Assembly (NCBI GenBank): GCA_017391545.1 | Contig: JAFOYD010000214.1 | Coordinates: 1 to 11,160 of the forward strand | DNA length: 11,160 nt | Reading direction: 5' to 3' | Source of the DNA: Lachnospiraceae bacterium | GTDB taxonomy: Bacteria > Bacillota > Clostridia > Lachnospirales > Lachnospiraceae | Shown: one piece after another, positions 1-7,126 of the stretch | Layout: each line of letters starts with the position of its first letter | Numbering within the stretch: position 1 is the stretch's first letter | Notes under the pieces: model-generated | Database searches by the model: none | What the model saw: only the letters and a program-made list of their open reading frames with translations | Told to the model about the DNA's origin: nothing | Made by a program: the position numbers and the translations under genes

Positions 1-1084
1 CTTTTTTATATTCTCTTTTCATATCTGCCAGACTGGAGAGCAACTGCATCAGCTGATATTCTCCTGTTATCTTCTCACCTGTCATGGAGCTTAAAAGTTC
101 ATAATAATATTTTGTATCCCCTTCCAGCAAAATTGAGGCAGAACCATCTGCTATATTGACATGGTCAAATTTACAACGTCTGATGTATTCACTGTCTTTT
201 TCAAACAACTGGCAGAAATCCTTTTCAACAAGATCCCGCACAGTTCTGACCTTATCCATCAGGATATGAAGTTTTTCTATGACTTCTTTTTTCATAGGAT
301 TATCAACTGCCATGATATCCATCCATTTCGGTGTATAAAATTCAATCACTGATACAGGAAATTCATACATAACCTGCTCAAGGATCATTGTGATGTCATC
401 TCTCCTAAGCTGCTCGATATTTACCGGAATCGCCTTTACCATATACTTTTTCTCAAGTTCTGCAGCGATTGCTTTTGCTTCCTCCGAATAGGGCTTTGTT
501 GTGTTCACAAGGACTACAAATGGCTTTCCGAGCTGCTTTAACTCTGTTATTGTCTGCTCCTCTGCCGCCTTGTAGGAGCTGCGGGGTATCTCACCAAAGC
601 TGCCATCCGTCGTAATCACAATTCCAATCGTTGAATGATCCTGTATCACCTTTCTGGTTCCAATTTCTGCGGCCTGCGTAAATGGGATTTCTTCCTTAAA
701 CCATGGAGTCTTTACCATCCTCTCCACATTCTCCTCCATATGGCCTGCCGCACCCTCAACCATATAGCCCACACAGTCTATGAGTCTGACTTTTACATTG
801 ATTCCAGCACTGATTTCAATTTGTGCTGCCTCTTTTGGTATAAATTTCGGTTCCGTCGTTGTGATTGTCCTTCCTCCGCTGCTTTGTGGCAGTTCATCCT
901 GAGTCCGTGTCCTCTCATGCTCGTTTTCAATCTGTGGAATGACCATCAGATCCATAAAACGCTTAATAAATGTAGATTTACCCGTTCTGACAGGTCCCAC
1001 GACTCCTACATAGATTTCTCCTCCGGTACGCTGACTGATATCTCTGTATAGATTAAATTCCTGATTTGCATCAAGCTGGCTCAT
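1..1084 (-). CDS. spoIVA: SpoIVA, spore coat morphogenetic ATPase (C-terminus cut by window edge)
   Basis: The frame is open from an ATG at 1084 to the left edge, giving about 361 codons of a protein that is usually near 490 residues, so the C-terminal quarter lies outside. SpoIVA is made in the mother cell, hydrolyses ATP and polymerises on the outer forespore membrane as the base layer of the spore coat. The reading shows the family's N-terminus (DISQRTGGEIYVGVVGPVR), a Walker A loop GPVRTGKS at residues 30-37, the DELPQSSGGRTI segment (63-74), LIDCVGYMVEGAAGH (101-115, with the Walker B-type Asp at 103) and the ITTDGSFGEIPR stretch (157-168). A ribosome-binding site GGGGAAGGG (1091-1099) sits 6 nt before the ATG. 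The gene follows an intrinsic terminator, so it is probably transcribed separately from the operon upstream. The call is near certain from sequence alone. Confidence 0.97.
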   Translation of the reverse strand, partial: MSQLDANQEFNLYRDISQRTGGEIYVGVVGPVRTGKSTFIKRFMDLMVIPQIENEHERTRTQDELPQSSGGRTITTTEPKFIPKEAAQIEISAGINVKVRLIDCVGYMVEGAAGHMEENVERMVKTPWFKEEIPFTQAAEIGTRKVIQDHSTIGIVITTDGSFGEIPRSSYKAAEEQTITELKQLGKPFVVLVNTTKPYSEEAKAIAAELEKKYMVKAIPVNIEQLRRDDITMILEQVMYEFPVSVIEFYTPKWMDIMAVDNPMKKEVIEKLHILMDKVRTVRDLVEKDFCQLFEKDSEYIRRCKFDHVNIADGSASILLEGDTKYYYELLSSMTGEKITGEYQLMQLLSSLADMKREYKK

Positions 1085-1117
1085 AGTTTTCCCTTCCCCA
1101 ATGATTATTTTGAAAGA

Positions 1118-1144
1118 TATGTATCAATCTAACTAAGCATATGC
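1118..1144 (-). promoter_or_regulatory. Candidate sigma-E-type promoter for spoIVA
   Basis: Between the upstream terminator and the spoIVA start, the minus strand carries GCATATGC (1137-1144) and GATACATA (1118-1125). These resemble the sporulation mother-cell sigma-E elements (an ATA-containing -35, and a CATACAnT -10). The ATA-to-ATACA gap is 15 nt, slightly shorter than the usual distance, and the first -10 base is G rather than C. SpoIVA is a known sigma-E gene in Bacillus, and this is the only gap in which its promoter could lie after the terminator. Positional logic is good; the motif match is moderate. Confidence 0.35.
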
Positions 1145-1154
1145 TTTCATACAC

Positions 1155-1198
1155 AAAAAAAGAACCATAACTGTCCAAATAATTTACAGTTATGGTTC
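1155..1198 (-). terminator. Rho-independent terminator ending the der-gpsA operon
   Basis: A perfect 13-bp stem, GAACCATAACTGT (1162-1174) against ACAGTTATGGTTC (1186-1198), encloses an 11-nt loop. On the minus strand it is followed directly by seven T residues (1155-1161). It lies 11 nt after the stop of the zinc-ribbon gene and before spoIVA, so it separates the housekeeping operon from the sporulation gene. Confidence 0.93.
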
Positions 1199-1209
1199 GT
1201 TCCATCATA

Positions 1210-1944
1210 CTATTTCATTTTGGGATTCTTATAATACCGCTTCTGATATCCACCGGAATTGCTTTTCTTATCATAAGCAGTGCGTTCACCACCGCGATAT
1301 TCTTTCTGTCCATAAGTTCTGCGTCCATCCTTTTCAGAACGATAATCACGATTTCTATCACTCTGATAGCTGTCATACGAATTTCTTTCATAGTTTTTCT
1401 TGTCATATGGCTTCTGATCATAGGGCCTTTTTTCATACGACTTCCTGTCATATGGTTTCTTCTCGTAAGGTTTCTTCTCATAGGACTTATTATCGTAGGA
1501 CTTTTTATCGTAGGGCTTTTTTTCATATGATTTCCTGTCATAAGGTTTCTTGTCGTCAGCTTGCTTCCCATATGGTTTTCTGCCGTAGGGCATACTGCTG
1601 TTCTTTTTTGCAAACTCTTTCTTTTTTGCCCTCGCTTCCTGCTTTGCAGCATCTGCTGCTCGCTTCTTGTCACGAGCCTCCACTTCATCCCGATTATAGA
1701 TTGTAAGTTCCTCACTTGATGTCAAACGTACATAATTTGGATATGCCGTATATTTCATATGGCATTTATTGCATTCAAAGGTATTGAGCGTATCGCCATT
1801 AGGCATATTTACCTTGAGAATAAGCCCATATTTGACCGTTCCCTCACAGTCCTCTTTGACACATTTATTAATTCTTTTATCATAGACATAAAATACATCC
1901 TGCTCGCGTAAAAGTACCTTTCTTTCCGGGGTCGTCTTCTCCAT
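1210..1944 (-). CDS. Zinc-ribbon protein with Tyr/Lys-rich pentapeptide-repeat tail, function unknown
   Basis: I do not recognise a named family. The frame can start at GTG 1947 or ATG 1944; AAGGA (1952-1956) lies 7 nt from the ATG and only 4 nt from the GTG, so the ATG is preferred (244 residues). Residues 1-75 look folded and contain C28-x4-C33 and C58-x2-C61, a likely zinc ribbon. Residues 85-115 are charged and probably helical. Residues 134-191 are about 11 units of [PSN]-Y-[DE]-x-[KRN], and the tail (to 244) stays rich in Tyr, Arg, Lys and Gly, with an RGGER patch. The tail is strongly basic, lacks hydrophobic segments and is probably disordered. It suggests nucleic-acid binding (inference), as in RGG-like tails of RNA-binding proteins. 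It is the last gene of the operon, 57 nt after the VWA gene. Existence as a protein is well supported by its start signal, terminator and frame-preserving repeat; its role is open. Confidence 0.85.
   Translation of the reverse strand: MEKTTPERKVLLREQDVFYVYDKRINKCVKEDCEGTVKYGLILKVNMPNGDTLNTFECNKCHMKYTAYPNYVRLTSSEELTIYNRDEVEARDKKRAADAAKQEARAKKKEFAKKNSSMPYGRKPYGKQADDKKPYDRKSYEKKPYDKKSYDNKSYEKKPYEKKPYDRKSYEKRPYDQKPYDKKNYERNSYDSYQSDRNRDYRSEKDGRRTYGQKEYRGGERTAYDKKSNSGGYQKRYYKNPKMK
1372..1545 (-). repeat. In-frame 15-bp tandem repeat (about 11.6 units) in the zinc-ribbon gene
   Basis: Successive 15-nt units encode PYDRK, SYEKK, PYDKK, SYDNK, SYEKK, PYEKK, PYDRK, SYEKR, PYDQK, PYDKK, NYERN and SYD. 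The Tyr at position 2 never varies and the acidic position 3 is always Asp or Glu, while synonymous and conservative changes have accumulated between units. Every unit is a multiple of three, so copy-number change would lengthen or shorten the tail without breaking the frame. Confidence 0.9.
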
Positions 1945-1964
1945 CACCCTATCCTTGCCTTTCT

Positions 1965-1985
1965 AAATCAGAGTCTGCCTGATTT
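1965..1985 (-). other. Small intercistronic hairpin between VWA and zinc-ribbon genes
   Basis: AAATCAG (1965-1971) pairs perfectly with CTGATTT (1979-1985) around a 7-nt loop, 16 nt after the VWA stop. No T-tract follows on the minus strand, so it is not a standard terminator. It could protect or tune the message between the two cistrons, or be chance. Confidence 0.3.
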
Positions 1986-2001
1986 TGTCCTTTGTTAATG
2001 A

Positions 2002-3204
2002 TTATTTGTTTGACATTAATGTGACCATCGCTTCATTAAGTCCCTTTACCGTAAGCTTATACATCGGAAATATTTCCTTTACTGCTGTTTCCGCCTCACG
2101 CCACGGTGCTCTTCCAGGTGCCATTTTGGGATTCATCCATACAACTTTTTTATAGTGTCGCTTTACCAGCTGAAGCCACTGAAATCCTGACAGGCCGCCA
2201 TTTGGTCCTCTGTAGTTTCCTGTATCAGAATAAAGCTCCTCCGGCGCCATCGCTGCATCTCCCACGATAATGACCTTATAATCACTGTCAGCATTTCTGA
2301 AAAGCCATTCGGTATCAATCCAGTCTCCATTTTCACATTCAGGTGTCTTGTACAGTTTTGAGTAAATACAGTTGTGAAAATAATATACCTTTACATCCTT
2401 AAAATGGTTTGACTTGTTCACTGACTGGAACAAATCATTCATAAGCTTCGTATAAGGAATCATAGTTCCGCCCGAATCCATGAGAAGCATGAGCTTTACC
2501 GCATTTTTGCGCGGTTTCATCATTTCAATCTGCAGATATCCGCCGTTGTTGCAGGTCTTGTCGATCGTATTGTCAATATCAAGCTCTGTTTTCGGAATGT
2601 CAAGCTTTGTTGAAAACTGTCTCAACCGTCTCAATGCCATCTGGAACTGGCGATTATCAATCACCTTGTCATCTCTGAAATCCCTGTACTTGCGAGCTCC
2701 AACAACCGAAAATGCGGACTGGTAGCCAGTCGTTCCGCCTACACGAACACCGCCTACGTTTCCACCAGTGTTGCCAAACTGCGTCTTACCCATTGTACCA
2801 ATCCAATAGCTTCCTCCATTGTGCTCAGAATCCTGATCCTTCAGACGCTGTTTGAACTTCTCCTCCACATCATCCTTGTCCACGTGAATATCCTCGATCT
2901 GATTCAGCCAGTGCTTTTCTTCCTCGTGAAGCAGTGCACTCATTTCCGGCTTGTCCAGCCATGAAAGCATGTTCTTTCCAATCTCAGTCTCGTACTTGAC
3001 ACCCTTGAAGCACTCCTCAAAAGCCATATCAAATTTATCAAACTCTGTCTCGCTCTTTACAAGCAGCATCCTCGCGATATAGTAGAACTTTGTCAGAGAG
3101 CTTTCGCAAAGTCCCTTGTCAAGAGCCTCCTGAAGATCGAGCCACTCACTTAACGTGACTTCAAGCCCTTTATCCTTTAATGCATAGAAAAATTTAGAAA
3201 ACAT
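2002..3204 (-). CDS. VWA-domain protein, partner of the adjacent MoxR ATPase
   Basis: A 400-residue soluble protein. Residues 1-125 are mostly helical and charged. A Gly-rich linker with short GGxxGG runs spans about 130-160. Residues 236-400 form a von Willebrand factor A-type domain: KLMLLMDSGGTM carries the metal-site motif as D243-S-G-G-T247 (D-x-G-x-T, not the canonical DxSxS), and VIIVGDAAM supplies the later Asp (D316). Such proteins pair with MoxR AAA+ ATPases, the VWA part acting as adaptor in chaperone-like maturation or metal insertion; the client here is unknown. The ATG is preceded by GAGGG (3211-3215) at 6 nt spacing. It starts 22 nt after the moxR stop, so the two are very likely co-translated and work together. 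Family placement is firm, substrate unknown. Confidence 0.9.
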   Translation of the reverse strand: MFSKFFYALKDKGLEVTLSEWLDLQEALDKGLCESSLTKFYYIARMLLVKSETEFDKFDMAFEECFKGVKYETEIGKNMLSWLDKPEMSALLHEEEKHWLNQIEDIHVDKDDVEEKFKQRLKDQDSEHNGGSYWIGTMGKTQFGNTGGNVGGVRVGGTTGYQSAFSVVGARKYRDFRDDKVIDNRQFQMALRRLRQFSTKLDIPKTELDIDNTIDKTCNNGGYLQIEMMKPRKNAVKLMLLMDSGGTMIPYTKLMNDLFQSVNKSNHFKDVKVYYFHNCIYSKLYKTPECENGDWIDTEWLFRNADSDYKVIIVGDAAMAPEELYSDTGNYRGPNGGLSGFQWLQLVKRHYKKVVWMNPKMAPGRAPWREAETAVKEIFPMYKLTVKGLNEAMVTLMSNK

Positions 3205-3226
3205 TCTTTTCCCTCAATTTCCTAAT

Positions 3227-4045
3227 TTACTGGTTGATTTCTTTTCTTACGGTTTCCAAGTCCTCATCTTTTTTGACTACGACACCAAGAAAAGGCATCT
3301 TTTCTTTCAAGGTATCAGCCGAAATACCACCAATCTGCAACGCATTGATCCAATCGATCAGCTCTGATGTACTCGGTTTTTTACGAATATCCCGAAGCGA
3401 CCTGATATCATAGAATACCTGCATGGCATTTTTCATAAGATTTTCCTCTACATCAGGATAGTGTGTCTTAATGATTTCCTCCATGAGTTCCGGTTCCGGA
3501 AAATCAATATAATGGAAAATACATCTTCTAAGGAACGCATCCGGAAGCTCTTTCTCCGCGTTAGACGTAATAATCACGATCGGTCTGTGCTTTGCCTTTA
3601 CAGTGCGTTTCGTCTCATGAATATAGAATTCCATCTGGTCAAGCTCCCATAAAAGGTCATTAGGAAACTCCAGATCTGCCTTGTCGATTTCATCGATCAG
3701 AAGTACTACCTGCTCGTCACTCTCAAACGCCTCACCGAGCTTTCCAAGCTTGATATATCTAGCGATCTCATCAACACCCTCCTCACCAAACTGTCCATCG
3801 TAAAGTCTCTGAATCGTATCATACATATATAATCCATCCTGAGCCTTTGTCGTAGACTTCACATTCCAGATGATAAGCTTTTTGCCTAATGAATTTGCCA
3901 CTGCCTGAGCCAGCATTGTCTTTCCTGTACCAGGCTCTCCTTTGATCAAAAGGGGCTTTTTCAGTGCAATCGCTACATTGACACTCGCAAGCAGCTCCTC
4001 ACTTGCCACATAATCCTGTGTGCTGTTAAATTCTGTATTTGCCAT
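3227..4045 (-). CDS. MoxR-family AAA+ ATPase
   Basis: A compact 272-residue AAA+ ATPase. Walker A is GEPGTGKT at 36-43, Walker B VLLIDEID at 114-121, sensor 1 ITSN at 159-162, an arginine-finger region DAFLRRC at 169-175, and a C-terminal lid with SLRDIRKKPSTSELIDW (216-232). Together with LPDAFLRR this is typical of MoxR/CbbQ-type ATPases, which couple ATP hydrolysis to remodelling of a client through a VWA partner. The partner is encoded immediately downstream. AGGAG at 4052-4056 lies 6 nt before the ATG. The gene begins 35 nt after gpsA. There is no signal peptide or membrane segment, so it acts in the cytoplasm. Confidence 0.93.
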   Translation of the reverse strand: MANTEFNSTQDYVASEELLASVNVAIALKKPLLIKGEPGTGKTMLAQAVANSLGKKLIIWNVKSTTKAQDGLYMYDTIQRLYDGQFGEEGVDEIARYIKLGKLGEAFESDEQVVLLIDEIDKADLEFPNDLLWELDQMEFYIHETKRTVKAKHRPIVIITSNAEKELPDAFLRRCIFHYIDFPEPELMEEIIKTHYPDVEENLMKNAMQVFYDIRSLRDIRKKPSTSELIDWINALQIGGISADTLKEKMPFLGVVVKKDEDLETVRKEINQ

Positions 4046-4080
4046 CTGTATCTCCTCTCCGAAATCTCATTGTATGAGAC

Positions 4081-5091
4081 TTATGCTTCCCATTCTGTAT
4101 TCGTTTCCAACTTCTTATCCCTGATCATCAGATCCTTCACTGCGGCTGCAGCAGGTTTACCCTCAAAGAGCACTTTATTCACCTGTTCGATGATCGGAAG
4201 CTCCACCTGATATTTTTGGGCAAGTCCCATAGCCGCCTTGGCGGAATAAACTCCCTCAACGACCATCTTGACCTCTGCCATAGCTTCTTCCATTGTCTTG
4301 CCCTGACCGATCAGGATACCGGCGCGTCTGTTTCTACTATGCATACTTGCACACGTTACAATTAAGTCTCCCATACCGGACAGACCACAAAACGTTTCAA
4401 ATTTACCGCCCATTGCCATGCCCAGTCTGCTGATTTCAGCGATACCGCGTGTGATCAGTGCTGCTTTTGTATTATCTCCATATCCAAGTCCATCAGCGAT
4501 ACCTGCTGCCAGAGCGACCACATTTTTTAAGGCTGCACCAAGCTCTATGCCAAGTACATCCGGGCTTGTATATACGCGGAATACATCACTCATAAAAATA
4601 TTCTGTATATATTCTGCTGTCTTTCTTGTCTTTGCACCTACGACGATCGTGGTGGGAATACATCTGCCAACCTCCTCAGCATGGGAAGGTCCTGACAATA
4701 CTGCTACATCAGCCTGCGGGATCTCATCTTCAATTATCTGTGAAAGTGTCATCAATGTAGACTCTTCTATGCCCTTTGCCACATTCACGATAATCTGACC
4801 CTCTGCTACTAATTCCTTCATGCTGTGTGCAGTCGTTCTTGTAAAGGAAGATGGCACTGCAAGCACCAGTACATCCTTTCCTTTGACTGCTTCTGACAGC
4901 TCTGTCGTAAATACCATATCGTCTGCAAGCTTTACACCAGGAAGCTTATCCTTCTGTTCATGTTCTCGATTCAGCATGTCGATCTCATCTTTCAGTGCTG
5001 ACCAGATTGTCACATGGTGTCCGTTATTATGCAGGAGCACTGACAACGCGATTCCCCAGCTTCCGGCTCCTATGATTCCTATTTCTGCCAT
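4081..5091 (-). CDS. gpsA: Glycerol-3-phosphate dehydrogenase [NAD(P)+]
   Basis: GpsA reduces dihydroxyacetone phosphate to sn-glycerol 3-phosphate, the backbone for phospholipids. The 336-residue length is normal. The N-terminal dinucleotide fold shows IGIIGAGSWGIAL (GxGxxG at 8-13), then NVAKGIE (103-109, with the conserved Lys at 106), VLSGPSHAEE (131-140), the catalytic-Lys region GAALKNVVALAAG (185-197, Lys 189), and the C-terminal hallmark GLSGMGDLIVTC (236-247). AAGG at 5099-5102 stands 7 nt before the ATG. It lies 26 nt downstream of plsY, which uses its product, so the operon groups two consecutive steps of phosphatidic acid synthesis. Confidence 0.98.
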   Translation of the reverse strand: MAEIGIIGAGSWGIALSVLLHNNGHHVTIWSALKDEIDMLNREHEQKDKLPGVKLADDMVFTTELSEAVKGKDVLVLAVPSSFTRTTAHSMKELVAEGQIIVNVAKGIEESTLMTLSQIIEDEIPQADVAVLSGPSHAEEVGRCIPTTIVVGAKTRKTAEYIQNIFMSDVFRVYTSPDVLGIELGAALKNVVALAAGIADGLGYGDNTKAALITRGIAEISRLGMAMGGKFETFCGLSGMGDLIVTCASMHSRNRRAGILIGQGKTMEEAMAEVKMVVEGVYSAKAAMGLAQKYQVELPIIEQVNKVLFEGKPAAAAVKDLMIRDKKLETNTEWEA

Positions 5092-5117
5092 AACGATACC
5101 TTAACCTTTCATCTTTA

Positions 5118-5762
5118 TTACTCGCTCTTTTTACTCAGATATGTTTTTCTCTCTTTTTTATGTATCAGCCTGTCAATATTAGCCCTGTGTCCCCAGAATG
5201 CCAATATTGCCAGAAGCACTGTAACGATATACAGCTCGTTCAGTGCCGGCTGTTCCATGTTCCACACTCCCATCTGTCCAAAGATGATCATCTCAGCCAC
5301 AAGCACAATCTCTACAAGAAGCGATCCGAGTGATACATAATGGGTGATCAGAAAAGTACCGAAAAATGTAATGACCTGTGGTAGGATCAAATATGGATGG
5401 AAGAACAGGATAAGGCCTGCCGTACATGCAATCCCCTTTCCCCCTTTAAATCCCAGATAAAATGGAAAATTATGTCCTAAAATACATCCTGCGGCTGCAT
5501 AAATTGAAAGCAGGTAAATAATATCTCCATACTGTTCTTTAAACAAAAACCGTACCAGAGTGATTGCAAGTCCTGTCTTCATAATATCACAAAACAGCAC
5601 AATTGCACCTGCTTTTTTACCAAGCACACGGAGCGAATTCGTCGTTCCGGCATTACCGCTTCCATGTTGTCTGATATCAATTCCATGCATCCTTCCATAA
5701 ATATAGGATGTCTGAAAGCATCCAAAAACATAGCCAATCAATAAACATACTAAACGAATCAT
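5118..5762 (-). CDS. plsY: Acyl-phosphate:glycerol-3-phosphate acyltransferase
   Basis: PlsY is an integral membrane enzyme that transfers an acyl group from acyl-phosphate to G3P, giving lysophosphatidic acid. The 214-residue protein has several hydrophobic segments (about 3-22, 52-73, 80-98, 112-140, 143-163, 176-191). The diagnostic motifs are all present: GSGNAGTTNSLR (34-45), GHNFPFYLGFKGGKG (96-110, the G3P/phosphate loop) and HRANIDRL (192-199), followed by a basic cytoplasmic tail. The ATG lies only 3 nt after the der stop, and the likely ribosome-binding site (GAGG at 5774-5777, spacing 11) is inside the end of der, so translation is probably coupled. Confidence 0.97.
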   Translation of the reverse strand: MIRLVCLLIGYVFGCFQTSYIYGRMHGIDIRQHGSGNAGTTNSLRVLGKKAGAIVLFCDIMKTGLAITLVRFLFKEQYGDIIYLLSIYAAAGCILGHNFPFYLGFKGGKGIACTAGLILFFHPYLILPQVITFFGTFLITHYVSLGSLLVEIVLVAEMIIFGQMGVWNMEQPALNELYIVTVLLAILAFWGHRANIDRLIHKKERKTYLSKKSE

Positions 5763-5765
5763 TTT

Positions 5766-7103
5766 TTACTTGTCCTCTTTCCGTTCTCTTATGATAAATT
5801 TGAGAGAGGTTCCTTTAAAGCCAAACGCCTCTCGTATTTTATTTTCAAGATATCTGGTGTATGAAAAATGCATCAGTTCCTTGTCATTTACAAAAATCAC
5901 AAAGGTAGGCGGCTTGACTCCCACCTGTGTCGTGTAGAAGATCTTAAGTCGCTTTCCCTTATCAGAAGGCGGCTGCTGAAGTGCAACTGCTTCTGTGACG
6001 ATCTCATTCACCACTCCTGTAGAGATCCGCAGTGACTGATTCTCAATCACCATGTCGATCGTCTCAAAAAGCTTATTGATTCTCTGTCCGGTAGCTGCTG
6101 ATATAAATACGATTTCTGCATACGTCATAAAAGAAAGCGTATTTCTAACCTTCTCCGTGAAACGGTAAATCGTCTTATCATCCTTCTCAATAGCATCCCA
6201 CTTATTGACAGCAATAATAATTCCTTTTCCTCTGTCATGTGCAATACCGGCAATCTTTGCATCCTGCTCTGTAACACCCTCTACGGCATCGATTACAAGG
6301 ATGACAATATCTGCACGCTCAACCGCACTGACAGTCCGGATAATCATGAAGCGTTCCAATTCTTCCTTGATCTTGTTTTTTCTGCGAAGACCTGCCGTAT
6401 CAATAAAGACATACTCTCTATCATTATATACGATTTCCGTATCGATTGCATCTCTTGTCGTACCTGCAATGTCTGATACTATGACACGATTCTCGCCTGC
6501 GATCTTATTGATAATGGAGGATTTTCCTACATTGGGTTTTCCCACGATGGCGATTCTTGGTCTGTCATCCTCTTCCTCTGTAAGTGCATCTTTGTCAAAC
6601 AGACCCGTAACTGCATCCAGCATCTCACCAAGTCCAAGTCTGTTCACTGATGAAATCGGATACGGATCGCCAATGCCCAGATTGTAGAACTCGTACACAT
6701 CAGCCTCCATCTTGGCAAAACTGTCTACCTTATTTACGACAAGCACCACCGGCTTATGACTTCTCCGAAGCATATCGGCTACCTTCGCATCGGCATCAAC
6801 AAGTCCCTGTCTGACATCCACCAGAAAAATAATCACATCTGCCGTATCTACTGCAATCTGAGCCTGATCACGCATCTGTGACAAAATGATATCCTTGCTG
6901 TCCGGCTCAATACCGCCTGTATCAATCAGCGTAAAATTCCAGTTAAGCCAGTTTACATCCGCATAGATTCGGTCTCTCGTAATGCCCGGTGTATCCTTAA
7001 CAATCGAAATCTTTTCACCCGCCAGCACATTAAAAAGCGTTGATTTACCAACATTTGGCCGACCTACAATGGCTACAATCGGTTTCTTGCTTCTATTTTC
7101 CAT
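5766..7103 (-). CDS. der: Ribosome-assembly GTPase Der (EngA), two tandem G domains
   Basis: Der is an essential GTPase for maturation of the 50S subunit. The 445 residues show the diagnostic duplicated G domain. Domain 1 has GRPNVGKS (14-21), DTGG (61-64) and NKVD (124-127); domain 2 has GKPNVGKS (188-195), DTAG (235-238), NKWD (300-303) and SAATGQ (335-340). A C-terminal KH-like domain (about 355-445) includes GVKPPTFVIFVN. The acidic linker between G domains (172-182) is short. GGAG at 7111-7114 is 7 nt from the ATG. It follows the DUF512 gene by 23 nt. All signature elements are intact. Confidence 0.99.
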   Translation of the reverse strand: MENRSKKPIVAIVGRPNVGKSTLFNVLAGEKISIVKDTPGITRDRIYADVNWLNWNFTLIDTGGIEPDSKDIILSQMRDQAQIAVDTADVIIFLVDVRQGLVDADAKVADMLRRSHKPVVLVVNKVDSFAKMEADVYEFYNLGIGDPYPISSVNRLGLGEMLDAVTGLFDKDALTEEEDDRPRIAIVGKPNVGKSSIINKIAGENRVIVSDIAGTTRDAIDTEIVYNDREYVFIDTAGLRRKNKIKEELERFMIIRTVSAVERADIVILVIDAVEGVTEQDAKIAGIAHDRGKGIIIAVNKWDAIEKDDKTIYRFTEKVRNTLSFMTYAEIVFISAATGQRINKLFETIDMVIENQSLRISTGVVNEIVTEAVALQQPPSDKGKRLKIFYTTQVGVKPPTFVIFVNDKELMHFSYTRYLENKIREAFGFKGTSLKFIIRERKEDK

Positions 7104-7126
7104 GATCTATCTCCATTTCTTCTACT

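Noticed and set aside
635..1051. Plus-strand ORF of 138 codons opposite spoIVA
   Set aside because: The opposite strand encodes an unmistakable SpoIVA with its conserved motifs; this frame has no ribosome-binding site or family character.
1192..1530. Plus-strand frame encoding a very hydrophobic Ile/Leu/Phe-rich protein
   Set aside because: It is the complement of the Tyr/Lys-rich repeat in the zinc-ribbon gene; its hydrophobicity is a by-product of that composition and it has no start signal.
1372..1545. Short regular repeats that could suggest a CRISPR array
   Set aside because: Units are contiguous 15-mers without spacers, vary between copies, and sit in frame in a gene.
4064..4080. Palindrome TCTCAT-TGT-ATGAGA between gpsA and moxR as a terminator
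   Set aside because: Only 6 bp of stem, a 3-nt loop and no T-run on either strand; the ribosome-binding site of moxR follows at once.
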